Assembly (NCBI GenBank): GCA_963716085.1
Contig: OY970288.1
Location: 2,976,001 to 3,040,000 of the forward strand
Length of the DNA stretch: 64,000 nucleotides
Direction: 5' to 3'
Origin: Persicitalea sp963716085
GTDB lineage: Bacteria; Bacteroidota; Bacteroidia; Cytophagales; Spirosomataceae
In this document: positions 1-8,758 of the stretch, in pieces
Numbering within the stretch: position 1 is the first letter of the stretch
How the letters are laid out: every line of letters begins with the position of its first letter
The notes under the pieces: generated by a model
What the model was told of the DNA's origin: nothing
What the model saw: the letters and a program-made list of their open reading frames with translations, nothing else
Database searches by the model: none
Position numbers and translations under genes: made by a program

Positions 1-3
1 TTA

Positions 4-106
4 ATTCCAGCCTCGGAGAGGCGCAACCTTATCTCCGTAGTTGCGCCCCTCCGGGGCTGGAATCCTCGTTTACCTGTTCTCTACGAAGGTTTAGCCTCTC
101 CGAGGC
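4..106. repeat. REP-like composite inverted repeat
   Basis: A 24-nt arm at 4-27 pairs with 40-63 with only two mismatches (12-nt loop). The inner 13-mer GCCTCGGAGAGGC at 10-22 recurs as a perfect inverted copy at 94-106. The segment is non-coding and ends about 40 bp before the sulfatase start. Its shape resembles intergenic palindromic (REP/BIME-type) units; family membership is inferred, and no second copy with this sequence was seen in the window. Confidence 0.6.
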
Positions 107-146
107 CACTTTTGAGTACTAAAAAAAATTTCGTACGCTATTGGTA

Positions 147-1997
147 ATGAATTATGAGATGCTTTTGAGTCGGCGAGCAGTTTTTGCCGTCGCTTTCTTT
201 TTTTGCAGTTTTTACTTTGCAAAAGCGCAAACTACCGAACGTCCCAACATCCTTTGGATTGTCAGTGAAGACAATAGCCCTTTTATCGGGGCGTACGGAG
301 ATAAGTTCGCCACGACGCCCAACATCGACCGGCTGGCGACGCAGGGCGTGCTTTATACCAATGCTTTTGCCACCGCGCCCGTGTGCGCGCCTTCGCGCTC
401 GACGCTGATCACGGGCATGTACCCGCCCAGCATCGGGACGGAGAATATGCGGAGTACCTACCCTATCCCTGACTTTGTCAAGTTTTATCCCAAGTACCTG
501 CGGGAGAAGGGCTACTATACGACCAACAACGTCAAGAAGGACTACAACGTGGAGGAAGACCAGGAGGAGGCCTGGGACGAGTCGAGCAATGATGCCACCT
601 ACAAGAACCGCAAGAAGGGGCAGCCGTTTTTTGCTATTTTCAACACCACCATCTCCCACGAAAGCTGCATTCATAAATCCATCCCTACGGCCGAGCTTCG
701 CCACAAACCCACCGACGTAACGCTACCACCCTACCACCCCGACACGCCCGAAATGCGGCACGACTGGGCGCAGTACTATGATAAGGTCGAGGACATGGAT
801 ACGTTTGTCGGCAAAGTGCTGGTCGATTTGGAAAAATCCGGCGAGGCTGAAAACACCATCGTCTTTTATTACAGCGACCACGGCGGCGTGCTGGGCCGCA
901 GCAAGCGCTTTATGTACGAGTCGGGGCTGCACATTCCGCTGGTGATTCGCTTTCCCAAGAAGTGGGCGCACCTCGCGCCCGGCAAGGCGGGTACCAAGAC
1001 GGACCGCATCGTGACGTTCCTGGACTTCGCCCCTACCCTGCTGAGTCTGGCGGGCGTCGAAATCCCCGACTACATGCAGGGCAAAGCCTTTTTGGGCAAG
1101 CAGCAGGCCGCCCCGCGCGACTACGCCCACAACTTCCGGGGCCGCATGGACGAGCGCATGGACCTGGTGCGGAGCGTACGCGACAAGAAGTACCGCTACA
1201 TCCGCAATTACATGCCGCACAAGATTTACGGCCAGTACATCGAGTACCTGTGGCGCGCCCCTTCGATGAAGTCCTGGGAAGCGGCCTACAAGGCCGGGAC
1301 GCTGAACGAGACGCAAAAGAAATTCTGGCAGACCAAGCCCGCGGAAGAACTCTTCGACATCGAGGCTGACCCGCACAACGTCAAAAACCTGGCGGGCGAT
1401 CCGAAGTACAAGTCCGTGCTGGAAAAGATGCGCAAAGCCAACCATGACCACGCCATCGAAATTAAAGACGTGGGTTTCTTGCCCGAAGCGATGATGGAAG
1501 ATATTTCCAACATCGTTCCCCTGTACGACTACGCCCGCAGCGGCCACTACGATGCAAAGAAAGTGGTGGAAGCTGCCGAACTGGCTTCCGAAGGCGATGC
1601 GAAGAACATCTCTAAACTCATGAAAATGCTGGAAGACAAAGATCCGGTCGTGCGCTATTGGGCCGCCACGGGCTGCACCATCCTGGATCACCACGCTACG
1701 CCCGCCAAGTACGACCTCATCGCCTTATTGAAGGACAAAGAAGTAAGTGTCCGCATCGCGGCCGCCGAAGCACTGACGCATTTGGGCGAAAAAGATAAGG
1801 CGGTGAAAGTGCTAGCCGAAGCCCTTGGTAGTGACCTTCAGATGGCTCGGGTGCAAGCGCTCAATATTTTGGAGCAACTCGGCGACGATGCCCTTCCGGC
1901 TTATCCGATGGTCGAGAAGCTGGTGAAAGACAAAAAGAAAAACGCCGACTACGACCTGCGGGCGGCGGAGAAACTACTGACTTCTTTGAAAAAATAA
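147..1997 (+). CDS. Secreted sulfatase with C-terminal HEAT repeats
   Basis: Type I sulfatase predicted to hydrolyse sulfate esters or N-sulfates on polysaccharides after export. An N-terminal hydrophobic signal peptide ends near AKAQ. The alkaline-phosphatase-fold core follows with an early metal-binding segment (VSEDN). The CAPSR motif (Cys80) fits the C-x-P-S-R signature in which Cys becomes formylglycine, and SDHGG (Asp244, His245) is a second metal motif. From about residue 475 to the end there are HEAT-like helical repeats (DPVVRYWAATG, VSVRIAAAEAL), a combination seen in heparan-N-sulfatase-like bacterial enzymes. ATG at 147 was preferred over TTG at 141; ATG at 159 is also possible. 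The substrate cannot be read from sequence. A large secreted oxidoreductase-like gene follows in the same direction. Confidence 0.9.
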   Translation: MNYEMLLSRRAVFAVAFFFCSFYFAKAQTTERPNILWIVSEDNSPFIGAYGDKFATTPNIDRLATQGVLYTNAFATAPVCAPSRSTLITGMYPPSIGTENMRSTYPIPDFVKFYPKYLREKGYYTTNNVKKDYNVEEDQEEAWDESSNDATYKNRKKGQPFFAIFNTTISHESCIHKSIPTAELRHKPTDVTLPPYHPDTPEMRHDWAQYYDKVEDMDTFVGKVLVDLEKSGEAENTIVFYYSDHGGVLGRSKRFMYESGLHIPLVIRFPKKWAHLAPGKAGTKTDRIVTFLDFAPTLLSLAGVEIPDYMQGKAFLGKQQAAPRDYAHNFRGRMDERMDLVRSVRDKKYRYIRNYMPHKIYGQYIEYLWRAPSMKSWEAAYKAGTLNETQKKFWQTKPAEELFDIEADPHNVKNLAGDPKYKSVLEKMRKANHDHAIEIKDVGFLPEAMMEDISNIVPLYDYARSGHYDAKKVVEAAELASEGDAKNISKLMKMLEDKDPVVRYWAATGCTILDHHATPAKYDLIALLKDKEVSVRIAAAEALTHLGEKDKAVKVLAEALGSDLQMARVQALNILEQLGDDALPAYPMVEKLVKDKKKNADYDLRAAEKLLTSLKK

Positions 1998-1998
1998 G

Positions 1999-2026
1999 CC
2001 TCCGCAGGAGGTTTCCCCGCTTTTTT
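1999..2026 (+). terminator. Possible weak terminator after sulfatase
   Basis: CCTCC-GCA-GGAGG forms a 5-bp stem at 1999-2011 directly after the stop codon; T6 follows at 2021-2026 after a 9-nt gap. The gap makes it a weak intrinsic terminator candidate. Confidence 0.3.
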
Positions 2027-2177
2027 CAAACCTTTCCAACGTTCTATTACCCCGGCGAAAGTATCTTTTTGGGGTGGTTTCGGGGTATAAAGCCTGGCCA
2101 AATAACTTTACCACACGTAAGCCGTTAATTCAATCAAGTACGTCTGTAAAGTTAAACTATTCAAAAAACACCAAAGC

Positions 2178-5100
2178 ATGTCTAAACCCGTCAGAAAAGG
2201 CATAAATGGCCTTTTAGGCATTTTTGCCCTGTCACTTGTTCTTTTCACCGCCTTCCGTTTCATCGAAGAAGACACCCTTCCCATCGAGCAGGGCGAGCAC
2301 ATCATGATGGTGGGTGGCAACCTGGGTTCGCGGATGCTCAACTTTGCCTCCTTCGAAACCGAAATGCAGGTGCGCTATCCCGACCAGCAGCTCTTTATCC
2401 GCAACATGTGCGACCCCGGCGACACGCCCGGTTTCCGCCCCCGCTCGGCCCGCGACTCCCCCTGGGCGTTTCCCGGTGCGGAGAAGTTCCAGACCGAATA
2501 CGCCAATCCTTCCGACAGCCGCGGCAACTTCCCCTCCGACGACGAGTGGCTGCTGCGCCTGGGAGCCGATGTGGTCGTCGGTTTCTTTGGCTACAGCGAA
2601 TCCTTTCAGGGCGAGGCGGGCTTGGCCAATTTCAAGGCCGAACTCGACGCCTTCCTGAAACATAGCCTGAAACAACGCTATAACGGCATCACACCACCCA
2701 AAATGGCGATCGTGTCGCCCATCGCGTTCGAGGATTTGTCTTCGATGAAAGACCTGCCGGATGGCAAGGACATCAATAAAAATCTGGCCCTTTACACGCA
2801 GGGCATGAAGGAGGTCTGTGAACAGAACGAAGTACTTTTCGTGGATGCTTACACACCCTCCAAAAGCTGGTACGCCACCCACACCGAGCCGCTGACCATC
2901 GACGGTTCGCAGTTGACCGAGGAGGGTTATGAGCTATTCGGCAAATTTCTGGCCGATCAGGTTTTCGGAAAGACGGCCCCCAAGTCGAAGGTCGATCGCA
3001 AAGCCGTTCATGCGGCGGTGAAGGAGAAAAACTGGTTCTGGCACAACGACTACAAGATTCCCAACGGCGTTCACGCCTGGGGCCGACGCTTCAACCCGTT
3101 CGGGCCGGACAACTACCCCTTCGAGATCGAGAAAATCCGGCAGATGACCGCCATCCGCGACATGGCGATTTGGTCGGCGGCCTGCGATTGCGAGGACTAC
3201 CAGGTGGACATCGCCGCCGCCGACAAGCGTACGGTGAAGCTGCCGCCCGTCAAGACCAACTTCAACCCCGACGCCAACGGCAGTCTCGAGTACCTCTACG
3301 GTAAGGAAGCGCTGGACAAGTTGAAAGTGCCTTCCGGCTATAAGATCGAGCTTTTCGCTTCGGAGAAGGAATTCCCCGACCTGGCGAATCCGGTGCAGAT
3401 GACCTTTGACAACAAAGGCCGCCTGTGGGTGGTGACCATGCCTACGTATCCGCACTACAAGCCCGGCGACAGCAAACCGAACGACAAAATCATCATCTTT
3501 GAAGACACCGACAACGACGGCAAGGCCGACAAGCAGACGATCTTCAAGGACGGGCTGCACGTTCCCGTTGGTTTCGAGATCACGCCCGAGGGCGTGTACG
3601 TCTCGCAGGGAACCAACCTGATGCGCTACACCGATACCGACGGCGACGACAAAGCCGACAAGGAAACGATTATCCTCAGCGGCTTTGACGACCACGACAC
3701 GCACCACGAAATCAGCGCCTGGGTGTCCGACCCGTCGGGGGCTTTTTACATGGGCGAAGGCGTATTTTTGCACACCAACGTCGAGACTTCCTACGGCACG
3801 GTGCGGGCCACCAACGGCGGCTTTTACCGCTACGCGCCGCAACGCCACAAGTTGGAGCGCACCGCCCAACTCCCCATCCCCAATCCCTGGGGCATTGCTT
3901 TTGACGAGTGGGGACAGCATATTTTTGCCGAAACCTCCGGTCCCGACGTGCGCTGGATGCTGCCCGGTTCGGTGAAGCCTATGTACGGCGAGTCGATGGA
4001 TAAGTCTTCCAATCTGATTGAAGACAAACACCGGGTGAGGCCCACTTCGGGGCTGGAATTCGTGTCGAGTCGCCACTTCCCCGACGAGGTGCAGGGCAAT
4101 TTCCTGATTAATAACACCATCGGTTTTCTGGGCATGAAGATGCACACCATGAAGGACGACGGTACGGGTTATAAAAGCAACTGGGTGATGGACCTGGTGA
4201 ACGGCGAAGACCGCAACTTCCGCCCCGTCGATATGGAATTTGCGCCCGACGGCTCACTGTACTTCATCGACTGGCACAATATCCTGATCGGCCATATGCA
4301 GCACAACGCCCGCGACCCGCTGCGCGACCACGTCCACGGGCGCATCTACCGCATCACCTACCCCTCGCGGCCGCTGGTGAAACCCGCCAAAGTGGCCGGG
4401 GCCAGCGTAGAGCAGCTTTTGGACAACCTCAAACTACCCGAGTACCGCACCCGCTACCGCACCCACCGCGAGTTACGGGGCCGCGATGCCGCCGAAGTAC
4501 TTCCAAAAATCACGAAGTGGGTGGCGAAGCTGAACAAGAAAGACCCGCGCTACGAACACCACGTCCTGGAAGCCTTATGGGCCAGTTGGGGCTTGGATCG
4601 GGTGGATCAAACCCTGCTCCGCCAAATGTTGAACGCCAAAGACTACCACGCCCGCGCCGCCGCCGTGCGGGTGCTGCATTACACGGGCCATCAGGTGAAA
4701 GATCAGGCCGAACTCCTGAAAAAAGCCGCCCGCGACGAACACGGACGCGTGCGGCTGGAAGCGGTCATTGCCGGTTCCTGGATCGATAAGGCCGATGGGC
4801 TGGCGATTCTGGCCGAGGCCCGCAAGATGCCTGTCGATGCCTGGATGGAGAAGGCTTACGAAACCGCCGACGCGCACCTCAACGGACAACTGGTACGCCA
4901 AAAGGAAGCGAAGGTCGCCCAAACCAACCTCAAAGGACGCGAACTGGAACTGTACACCAAGGGCAAGGAGATTTACAGCCGCGACGGCTACTGTGCCACC
5001 TGCCACCAACCCGATGGGCTGGGGCTATCCGCTTCTGGCTTCCCGCCGCTGGCGGGCACCAACTGGGTCAACGGCAACGAAGACCGCCTCATCAAGATCG

Positions 5101-5354
5101 TGCTGAAAGGCATGATGGGGCCCATCGTGGTCAATGGCAAGGAGTTCGGCGGGCAAGTGCCGATGACGCCCTTTGGCGCGATGCTTAACGACGAGGAGAT
5201 GGCCTCGGTGCTGACCTACGTCAGGAAGTCGTTCGGCAACAAGTCGGCGGCTATTCTGCCCGACAAGGTGAAGGCGGTTCGGGCCGCTACGGAGAAGGAC
5301 CCAATGTTTTACAAGCCGGAGCAGCTATTGAAACAGTATCCGATGGAAAACTAG
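2178..5354 (+). CDS. Secreted SGNH-like / PVC-type propeller / HEAT / cytochrome c protein
   Basis: A 1058-residue exported protein. A hydrophobic segment at about residues 10-28 is followed by an SGNH-hydrolase-like domain (about 40-270) that lacks an obvious GDS nucleophile motif. A beta-propeller of the membrane-bound dehydrogenase (PVC-type) family starts near PSGYKIELFAS and contains two Asp-rich calcium-type loops (DTDNDGKAD, DTDGDDKAD). HEAT-like helices follow, then a C-terminal cytochrome c domain with the haem motif CATCH (Cys939, Cys942, His943) and a likely axial Met996 in PMTPFG. Such proteins are common in Planctomycetes and Bacteroidota and are presumed periplasmic oxidoreductases; the substrate is unknown. 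Its place after a sulfatase suggests, but does not prove, a role in carbohydrate breakdown. Confidence 0.85.
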   Translation: MSKPVRKGINGLLGIFALSLVLFTAFRFIEEDTLPIEQGEHIMMVGGNLGSRMLNFASFETEMQVRYPDQQLFIRNMCDPGDTPGFRPRSARDSPWAFPGAEKFQTEYANPSDSRGNFPSDDEWLLRLGADVVVGFFGYSESFQGEAGLANFKAELDAFLKHSLKQRYNGITPPKMAIVSPIAFEDLSSMKDLPDGKDINKNLALYTQGMKEVCEQNEVLFVDAYTPSKSWYATHTEPLTIDGSQLTEEGYELFGKFLADQVFGKTAPKSKVDRKAVHAAVKEKNWFWHNDYKIPNGVHAWGRRFNPFGPDNYPFEIEKIRQMTAIRDMAIWSAACDCEDYQVDIAAADKRTVKLPPVKTNFNPDANGSLEYLYGKEALDKLKVPSGYKIELFASEKEFPDLANPVQMTFDNKGRLWVVTMPTYPHYKPGDSKPNDKIIIFEDTDNDGKADKQTIFKDGLHVPVGFEITPEGVYVSQGTNLMRYTDTDGDDKADKETIILSGFDDHDTHHEISAWVSDPSGAFYMGEGVFLHTNVETSYGTVRATNGGFYRYAPQRHKLERTAQLPIPNPWGIAFDEWGQHIFAETSGPDVRWMLPGSVKPMYGESMDKSSNLIEDKHRVRPTSGLEFVSSRHFPDEVQGNFLINNTIGFLGMKMHTMKDDGTGYKSNWVMDLVNGEDRNFRPVDMEFAPDGSLYFIDWHNILIGHMQHNARDPLRDHVHGRIYRITYPSRPLVKPAKVAGASVEQLLDNLKLPEYRTRYRTHRELRGRDAAEVLPKITKWVAKLNKKDPRYEHHVLEALWASWGLDRVDQTLLRQMLNAKDYHARAAAVRVLHYTGHQVKDQAELLKKAARDEHGRVRLEAVIAGSWIDKADGLAILAEARKMPVDAWMEKAYETADAHLNGQLVRQKEAKVAQTNLKGRELELYTKGKEIYSRDGYCATCHQPDGLGLSASGFPPLAGTNWVNGNEDRLIKIVLKGMMGPIVVNGKEFGGQVPMTPFGAMLNDEEMASVLTYVRKSFGNKSAAILPDKVKAVRAATEKDPMFYKPEQLLKQYPMEN

Positions 5355-5380
5355 CGCTTCGACTACGCTCAGCGTGACAA
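5355..5380. repeat. Short dispersed repeat (cttcgactacgctcagcg type)
   Basis: The text cgcttcgactacgctcagcg follows the stop codon directly. A related stretch (cttcgactacctcagc) occurs at 43126-43141 inside the broken HEPN gene, and an inverted tagtcgaagg at 6011-6020. It is called a dispersed repeat on this recurrence and on its palindromic core cgctcagcg. Confidence 0.4.
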
Positions 5381-5390
5381 GGTTTTTGTG

Positions 5391-5424
5391 CCGCGTTTCG
5401 GATTTTTCCGGGACGCGGTTTTTT
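5391..5424 (+). terminator. Intrinsic terminator
   Basis: A 12-bp stem (5391-5402 with 5407-5418, two G-U pairs) closes on a TTTT loop and is followed by T6. It ends the sulfatase/propeller region. Confidence 0.8.
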
Positions 5425-5544
5425 GTTGAAGAACTGATAGCAGTATCCCGACACACCAAATTGCATCAGACAGACGTTGTTGTTTCAAATGCTTATTGTG
5501 CGATTACTTTCCCGAAATTTCCAATAAAAAAACCGAGCGACACG

Positions 5545-6009
5545 ATGAAAAAGTCCATACTATTTCTCAGCTTAATGGGAGTCACGCTTATTTCTTGTAA
5601 ATATGAAAAAATCAATGCCGACCCCGCCAGCTTTTTAGCGGGTGAGTACATTTCAGATTATTATGGGAGAAAAGAAGACTATCCGATCCCCTATCCTATA
5701 AATGGTCAGAGTGTCACGATGACAATCACCAAAGTGTCCAACGATACCGTCAGTATAGATATCCAATCGGCTCCCAACGACAAATACTCGCCTGGTGGTA
5801 ATTTGGCTTTTCCAAAAGCATACATTGAATCTCGCTCTGCCGGAAATGGCAAATACTCTTACAATGTGTTTTTTTATTCCCGCAAGACTAATAGCCTGGT
5901 CGACGCACTCCAATTTTACGAAAGCGATAACAGCTTTGCGGATTATTATTACATTCCTGCGGGTGGAAACCCCTCCTTCACGCGAATACTTCGTTTCAAA
6001 CGTAAGTAA
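5545..6009 (+). CDS. Hypothetical lipoprotein
   Basis: A 154-residue lipoprotein of unrecognised family. The start at 5545 (MKKSILFLSL) gives a signal peptide ending in the lipobox LISC; an upstream in-frame extension has no signal and was not used. The mature part is rich in Tyr, Ser and Asn with alternating hydrophobic residues, suggesting an all-beta fold of the small DUF4843/lipocalin-like sort, but no family could be assigned. It lies between two strong intrinsic terminators (5391-5424 and 6049-6086), so it is probably transcribed alone. Confidence 0.75.
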   Translation: MKKSILFLSLMGVTLISCKYEKINADPASFLAGEYISDYYGRKEDYPIPYPINGQSVTMTITKVSNDTVSIDIQSAPNDKYSPGGNLAFPKAYIESRSAGNGKYSYNVFFYSRKTNSLVDALQFYESDNSFADYYYIPAGGNPSFTRILRFKRK

Positions 6010-6048
6010 GTAGTCGAAGGCACAATACTGTCTCAGTTGCCGGTTTGC

Positions 6049-6086
6049 GCCGTGTTTCCGGTTTTTCCGGGGCGCGGCTTTTTTTT
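6049..6086 (+). terminator. Intrinsic terminator
   Basis: GC-rich hairpin 6049-6078 with several G-U pairs, one bulge and a T-rich loop, followed by T8. Layout and wording resemble the terminator at 5391-5424, so the two may be copies. Confidence 0.75.
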
Positions 6087-6161
6087 ATTCGTAGATTTTT
6101 TTTCGATAGTTTCCAACCTTAGTAACGTGCCGTGGGCCTTGAAATAAGAAACCTTAACACT

Positions 6162-6374
6162 ATGAAACGAGCCTTGAATTTTCTTTTTCTATTGGGTGCA
6201 TTAGTAGATTGCAAAGAGCGGGAGTACATAAGCCCCGAGGTGCAACCTGCCGAATTTCGGAAGGACAGCCTACTTGTTTCAGCAAGCGGATATTACCTTA
6301 CGTCCCCGCTTCTGGAAATGATTCAGATTTCTTCTTTGCCCGTTGAACTGACGAATATCGAATTGGCAAAGTAG
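6162..6374 (+). CDS. Small hypothetical lipoprotein
   Basis: A 70-residue protein with a signal peptide and a lipobox-like LVDC near residue 16. The start at 6162 was chosen because MKRALNFLFLLG begins the signal. The mature part is only about 50 residues and ends soon after a PVELTNIELAK stretch, so it may be a truncated relative of a longer lipoprotein. It lies 60 bp upstream of the four-lipoprotein operon and could be its first cistron. No function can be assigned. Confidence 0.5.
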   Translation: MKRALNFLFLLGALVDCKEREYISPEVQPAEFRKDSLLVSASGYYLTSPLLEMIQISSLPVELTNIELAK

Positions 6375-6434
6375 CTTACTTTTTGCTTATTCGCCGGATT
6401 GATGAAAGGTAAAAAACTCAAAATCATCTAAGCC

Positions 6435-7166
6435 ATGAAAATAACCATTTTCCTCCTCCTGTCGATAGTGCCTTTCATCTCCTGTAAGGAAAACGAAATC
6501 GACGAAAGCAAGCCGCTGATTAAATCCATTTCCTTTGCCGGGATTCCGACCGGGGACGTGAAGCTCGACCAGAAGCTTCGCCGGATTACGATCAAAATCC
6601 CCGCTCTGTTGCCAAAGGAGGGTTTGGTTCCAACGGTGGATCTGACTCAAAATTCCACGATCTCGCAGGGACTCACGCCCGATGGAAAATTGAACCTCAC
6701 TGCTTTCTGTGCGTGCGGTGCCTCACGCAATACGCGTAGAGACCAGCTGATCGTCTCTAAAAAACCTGTATCGAATGTCGCGACCGTGTACCAGGTCGTG
6801 CTGGAATCTCCGTCCGATTGCTACGAACCCAACGGTGAAAACTCCCTCGCCTATTCCCGGGTGCTAACGCCCCACAACGGAGGCCAGGAGTTTCTTTTTT
6901 TTGATTTGTCTGTCAAGAATTTATACAATGGCGTTCGGGTTCGGGCAGTAAATTTGAGAAATGTCACTACGGATAAAACCTACACCAGTTTATTCGCGGA
7001 AGTGCAATGTATCAATGCTTGCGACAACGATTCGCCCAATCAACTTCGACTGCCGTTCGATACGAAAGTCTTCCAACTCCCGACCGGAGTCTACGAGTTT
7101 TCCATCAGCACGACTTGCAGTCCAGATCCGATTGTATTTTCAACGCGGGTTACTTTCAGTAGATAA
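6435..7166 (+). CDS. Tandem paralogous lipoprotein 1 of 4
   Basis: A 243-residue predicted surface lipoprotein (lipobox FISC, Cys17). It begins a run of four homologous genes. Family features visible here: IKSISFAGIP near the N-terminus, LDQKLRRITIKIP, LLPKEGLVP, ISQGLTPDGKLNLTAFCAC, a mid-protein LSVKNLYNG segment, CINACDNDSPNQLRL, and a C-terminal LPTGVYEFSIST. Two Cys pairs (FCAC, CINAC) recur at matching positions in three of the four copies, suggesting disulfides in an exported all-beta protein. The stop codon is 2 bp before the next gene. I do not recognise the family; Ig-like domains are a structural guess only. Confidence 0.8.
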   Translation: MKITIFLLLSIVPFISCKENEIDESKPLIKSISFAGIPTGDVKLDQKLRRITIKIPALLPKEGLVPTVDLTQNSTISQGLTPDGKLNLTAFCACGASRNTRRDQLIVSKKPVSNVATVYQVVLESPSDCYEPNGENSLAYSRVLTPHNGGQEFLFFDLSVKNLYNGVRVRAVNLRNVTTDKTYTSLFAEVQCINACDNDSPNQLRLPFDTKVFQLPTGVYEFSISTTCSPDPIVFSTRVTFSR

Positions 7167-7168
7167 CT

Positions 7169-7951
7169 ATGAAAGCAGTCGCCAAACTCCTCACCCTGAG
7201 CCTACTGACGCTCCTCATTTCCTGCGAAAAACCAAAAGAAATGGACGATGGCAGGCCGCGCATTAAATCCGTTTCCATCGCGGGACTTCCGGCGGAGAAC
7301 GTCCGCCTCGATCCCGGACGGTACACGATTACGATACAGCTCCCCGCCCTCGTCCCGGAGGGCGGCTTAGTCCCCAATTTTGAACTGACCGAAAACACGG
7401 AGATTCTGGAAGGGCTGACAAAAGAGGGTAAGCTGGACTTTACGGCGACCTGCCACTGCGACTTAAAAGGGAAAACCAGCGATGGGGCTATCCTGATTGC
7501 CAATGACCGGAAAACGGCGACCTACCGCAACACTACCAACTACCGGGTTATTTTTTTGCCGCCGCAAGGGTCGGTCGAACCAAATCCCGATCAACCGATC
7601 TCCTATCAATACGGTAAGCTCCAAGAGAAGGTCAATAAAAGCTTTGTCTACCTCTCCCTACCCGTCAGGAATTTGTATCAAAACCCAGAGGTACTTTCGG
7701 TGAGCCTAAAAAATCGGGCTACGGGCGAGGTCATCACCGGAAGCACTAGCTTTTACTTTAATTACCGTTGCATCAATGGCTGTTCCCCCGACTCGCCCAA
7801 TCGAATGGCCGTAACGTTCCTGCCCGTGCAAGGCTACCTTACGCCCGGCCCCACCCCTGGGCAGGGTGCTTTTGAAGTTTCCCTAAGAATGGTGCAGAAA
7901 GCCGATACCATCACCCTCGCTTTCCCCCAACTGCTTGAATTGAAGGATTAA
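7169..7951 (+). CDS. Tandem paralogous lipoprotein 2 of 4
   Basis: 260 residues, signal peptide and lipobox LISC. Shares the family plan: IKSVSIAGLPAENVRLD, an LPALVPEGGLVP block, LTKEGKLDFTATCHC, LPVRNLYQNPEVLSVSLKN, RCINGCSPDSPNRM and a C-terminal LPVQGYLTPG/FEVSLRM region. It starts 2 bp after the previous stop, so the genes are very probably co-transcribed. Compared with copy 1 it has a short Pro/Gly-rich insertion (TPGPTPGQG) before the last strand. Function unknown. Confidence 0.8.
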   Translation: MKAVAKLLTLSLLTLLISCEKPKEMDDGRPRIKSVSIAGLPAENVRLDPGRYTITIQLPALVPEGGLVPNFELTENTEILEGLTKEGKLDFTATCHCDLKGKTSDGAILIANDRKTATYRNTTNYRVIFLPPQGSVEPNPDQPISYQYGKLQEKVNKSFVYLSLPVRNLYQNPEVLSVSLKNRATGEVITGSTSFYFNYRCINGCSPDSPNRMAVTFLPVQGYLTPGPTPGQGAFEVSLRMVQKADTITLAFPQLLELKD

Positions 7952-7965
7952 TTTTGAAACAGATC

Positions 7966-8730
7966 ATGAAAACCACCTCAATTATCTTCTTGAGCCTGAT
8001 TGCGTTCCTGTTTTCTTGTAACGAGAACGAAGACCCGAGCAAGGAGCGTCCTAAAATCGAGTCCGTTTCTTTCGCGGGTATTCCTGACAAAAACGTGGAA
8101 CTGGATCACCGCCTGAGTAGAATCATCGTGCAGTCGCCAATGGAACTACCACCGGAGGGGCTCAAACCCACTTTCAAATTGAGCAGAAATACCGAAATTC
8201 TGCAAGGAATTACTTCCGATGGCTTGCTGATTGCGTCAGTACCTTGTGGCTGTCGTAGCGTCGATGAAAATTATAATAAACATGGTGCTGGTGCGGTGAA
8301 AGTTGCCAATGATAATAGGGTCGGTCCCTATCGGAGTACCAGGACTTACAGCATTCTCGTTTTGCCGAACAAAGGTTGCCCCAAACCGATCGACAATTTA
8401 CCGATCAACTATGTACAAGATGAGCAGAACGGCAGAGGTCTAGTCTGGATTTATCTTCCTGTCAGCAACTTGTACACCAACCCGTGCGTCAACCACATCA
8501 TTCTGAAAAACCTGGAAACCGGCGAGCGCCAGGGCAACTCCTCCATTCCTTACCTTTTGTATTATCTGAATGGCTGCGACTACCGATTTACAAACTACAT
8601 GAAAATACGGTACGAAATCGATCAGCGGACAAAATTGGTCCCGGGTTCTTACGAGGTTGCGGTTGAAGTGGGTTGCGATAGCGAGAAAAGCACGCTGGTC
8701 TTTTCTCAGCCACTGGTGTACAAAGAATAA
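7966..8730 (+). CDS. Tandem paralogous lipoprotein 3 of 4
   Basis: 254 residues from ATG 7966 (a TTG at 7954 is in frame but adds nothing useful). Lipobox LFSC. Carries IESVSFAGIPDKNVELD, LPPEGLKP, ILQGITSDG, a CGC motif, LPVSNLYTNP and LVPGSYEVAVE. It is the most divergent copy: the second Cys motif, CINxC/CxNxC in its sisters, is reduced to LNGCDY, and SPNRM is replaced by FTNYM, so the proposed second disulfide is probably absent. Lies 14 bp after copy 2. Confidence 0.8.
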   Translation: MKTTSIIFLSLIAFLFSCNENEDPSKERPKIESVSFAGIPDKNVELDHRLSRIIVQSPMELPPEGLKPTFKLSRNTEILQGITSDGLLIASVPCGCRSVDENYNKHGAGAVKVANDNRVGPYRSTRTYSILVLPNKGCPKPIDNLPINYVQDEQNGRGLVWIYLPVSNLYTNPCVNHIILKNLETGERQGNSSIPYLLYYLNGCDYRFTNYMKIRYEIDQRTKLVPGSYEVAVEVGCDSEKSTLVFSQPLVYKE

Positions 8731-8758
8731 GAAGGGAAATAAATTAACCATCAAGCCC

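Noticed and set aside
723..1694. Long open frame on the minus strand inside the sulfatase gene
   Set aside because: It is a mirror frame of a GC-biased real gene. Its translation is His/Val/Arg-rich with no motifs, while the plus strand has a complete sulfatase.
2934..4145. 403-codon minus-strand frame opposite the propeller protein
   Set aside because: Low-complexity Val/Gly/His text without domains or signal; the plus strand carries propeller and cytochrome c motifs.
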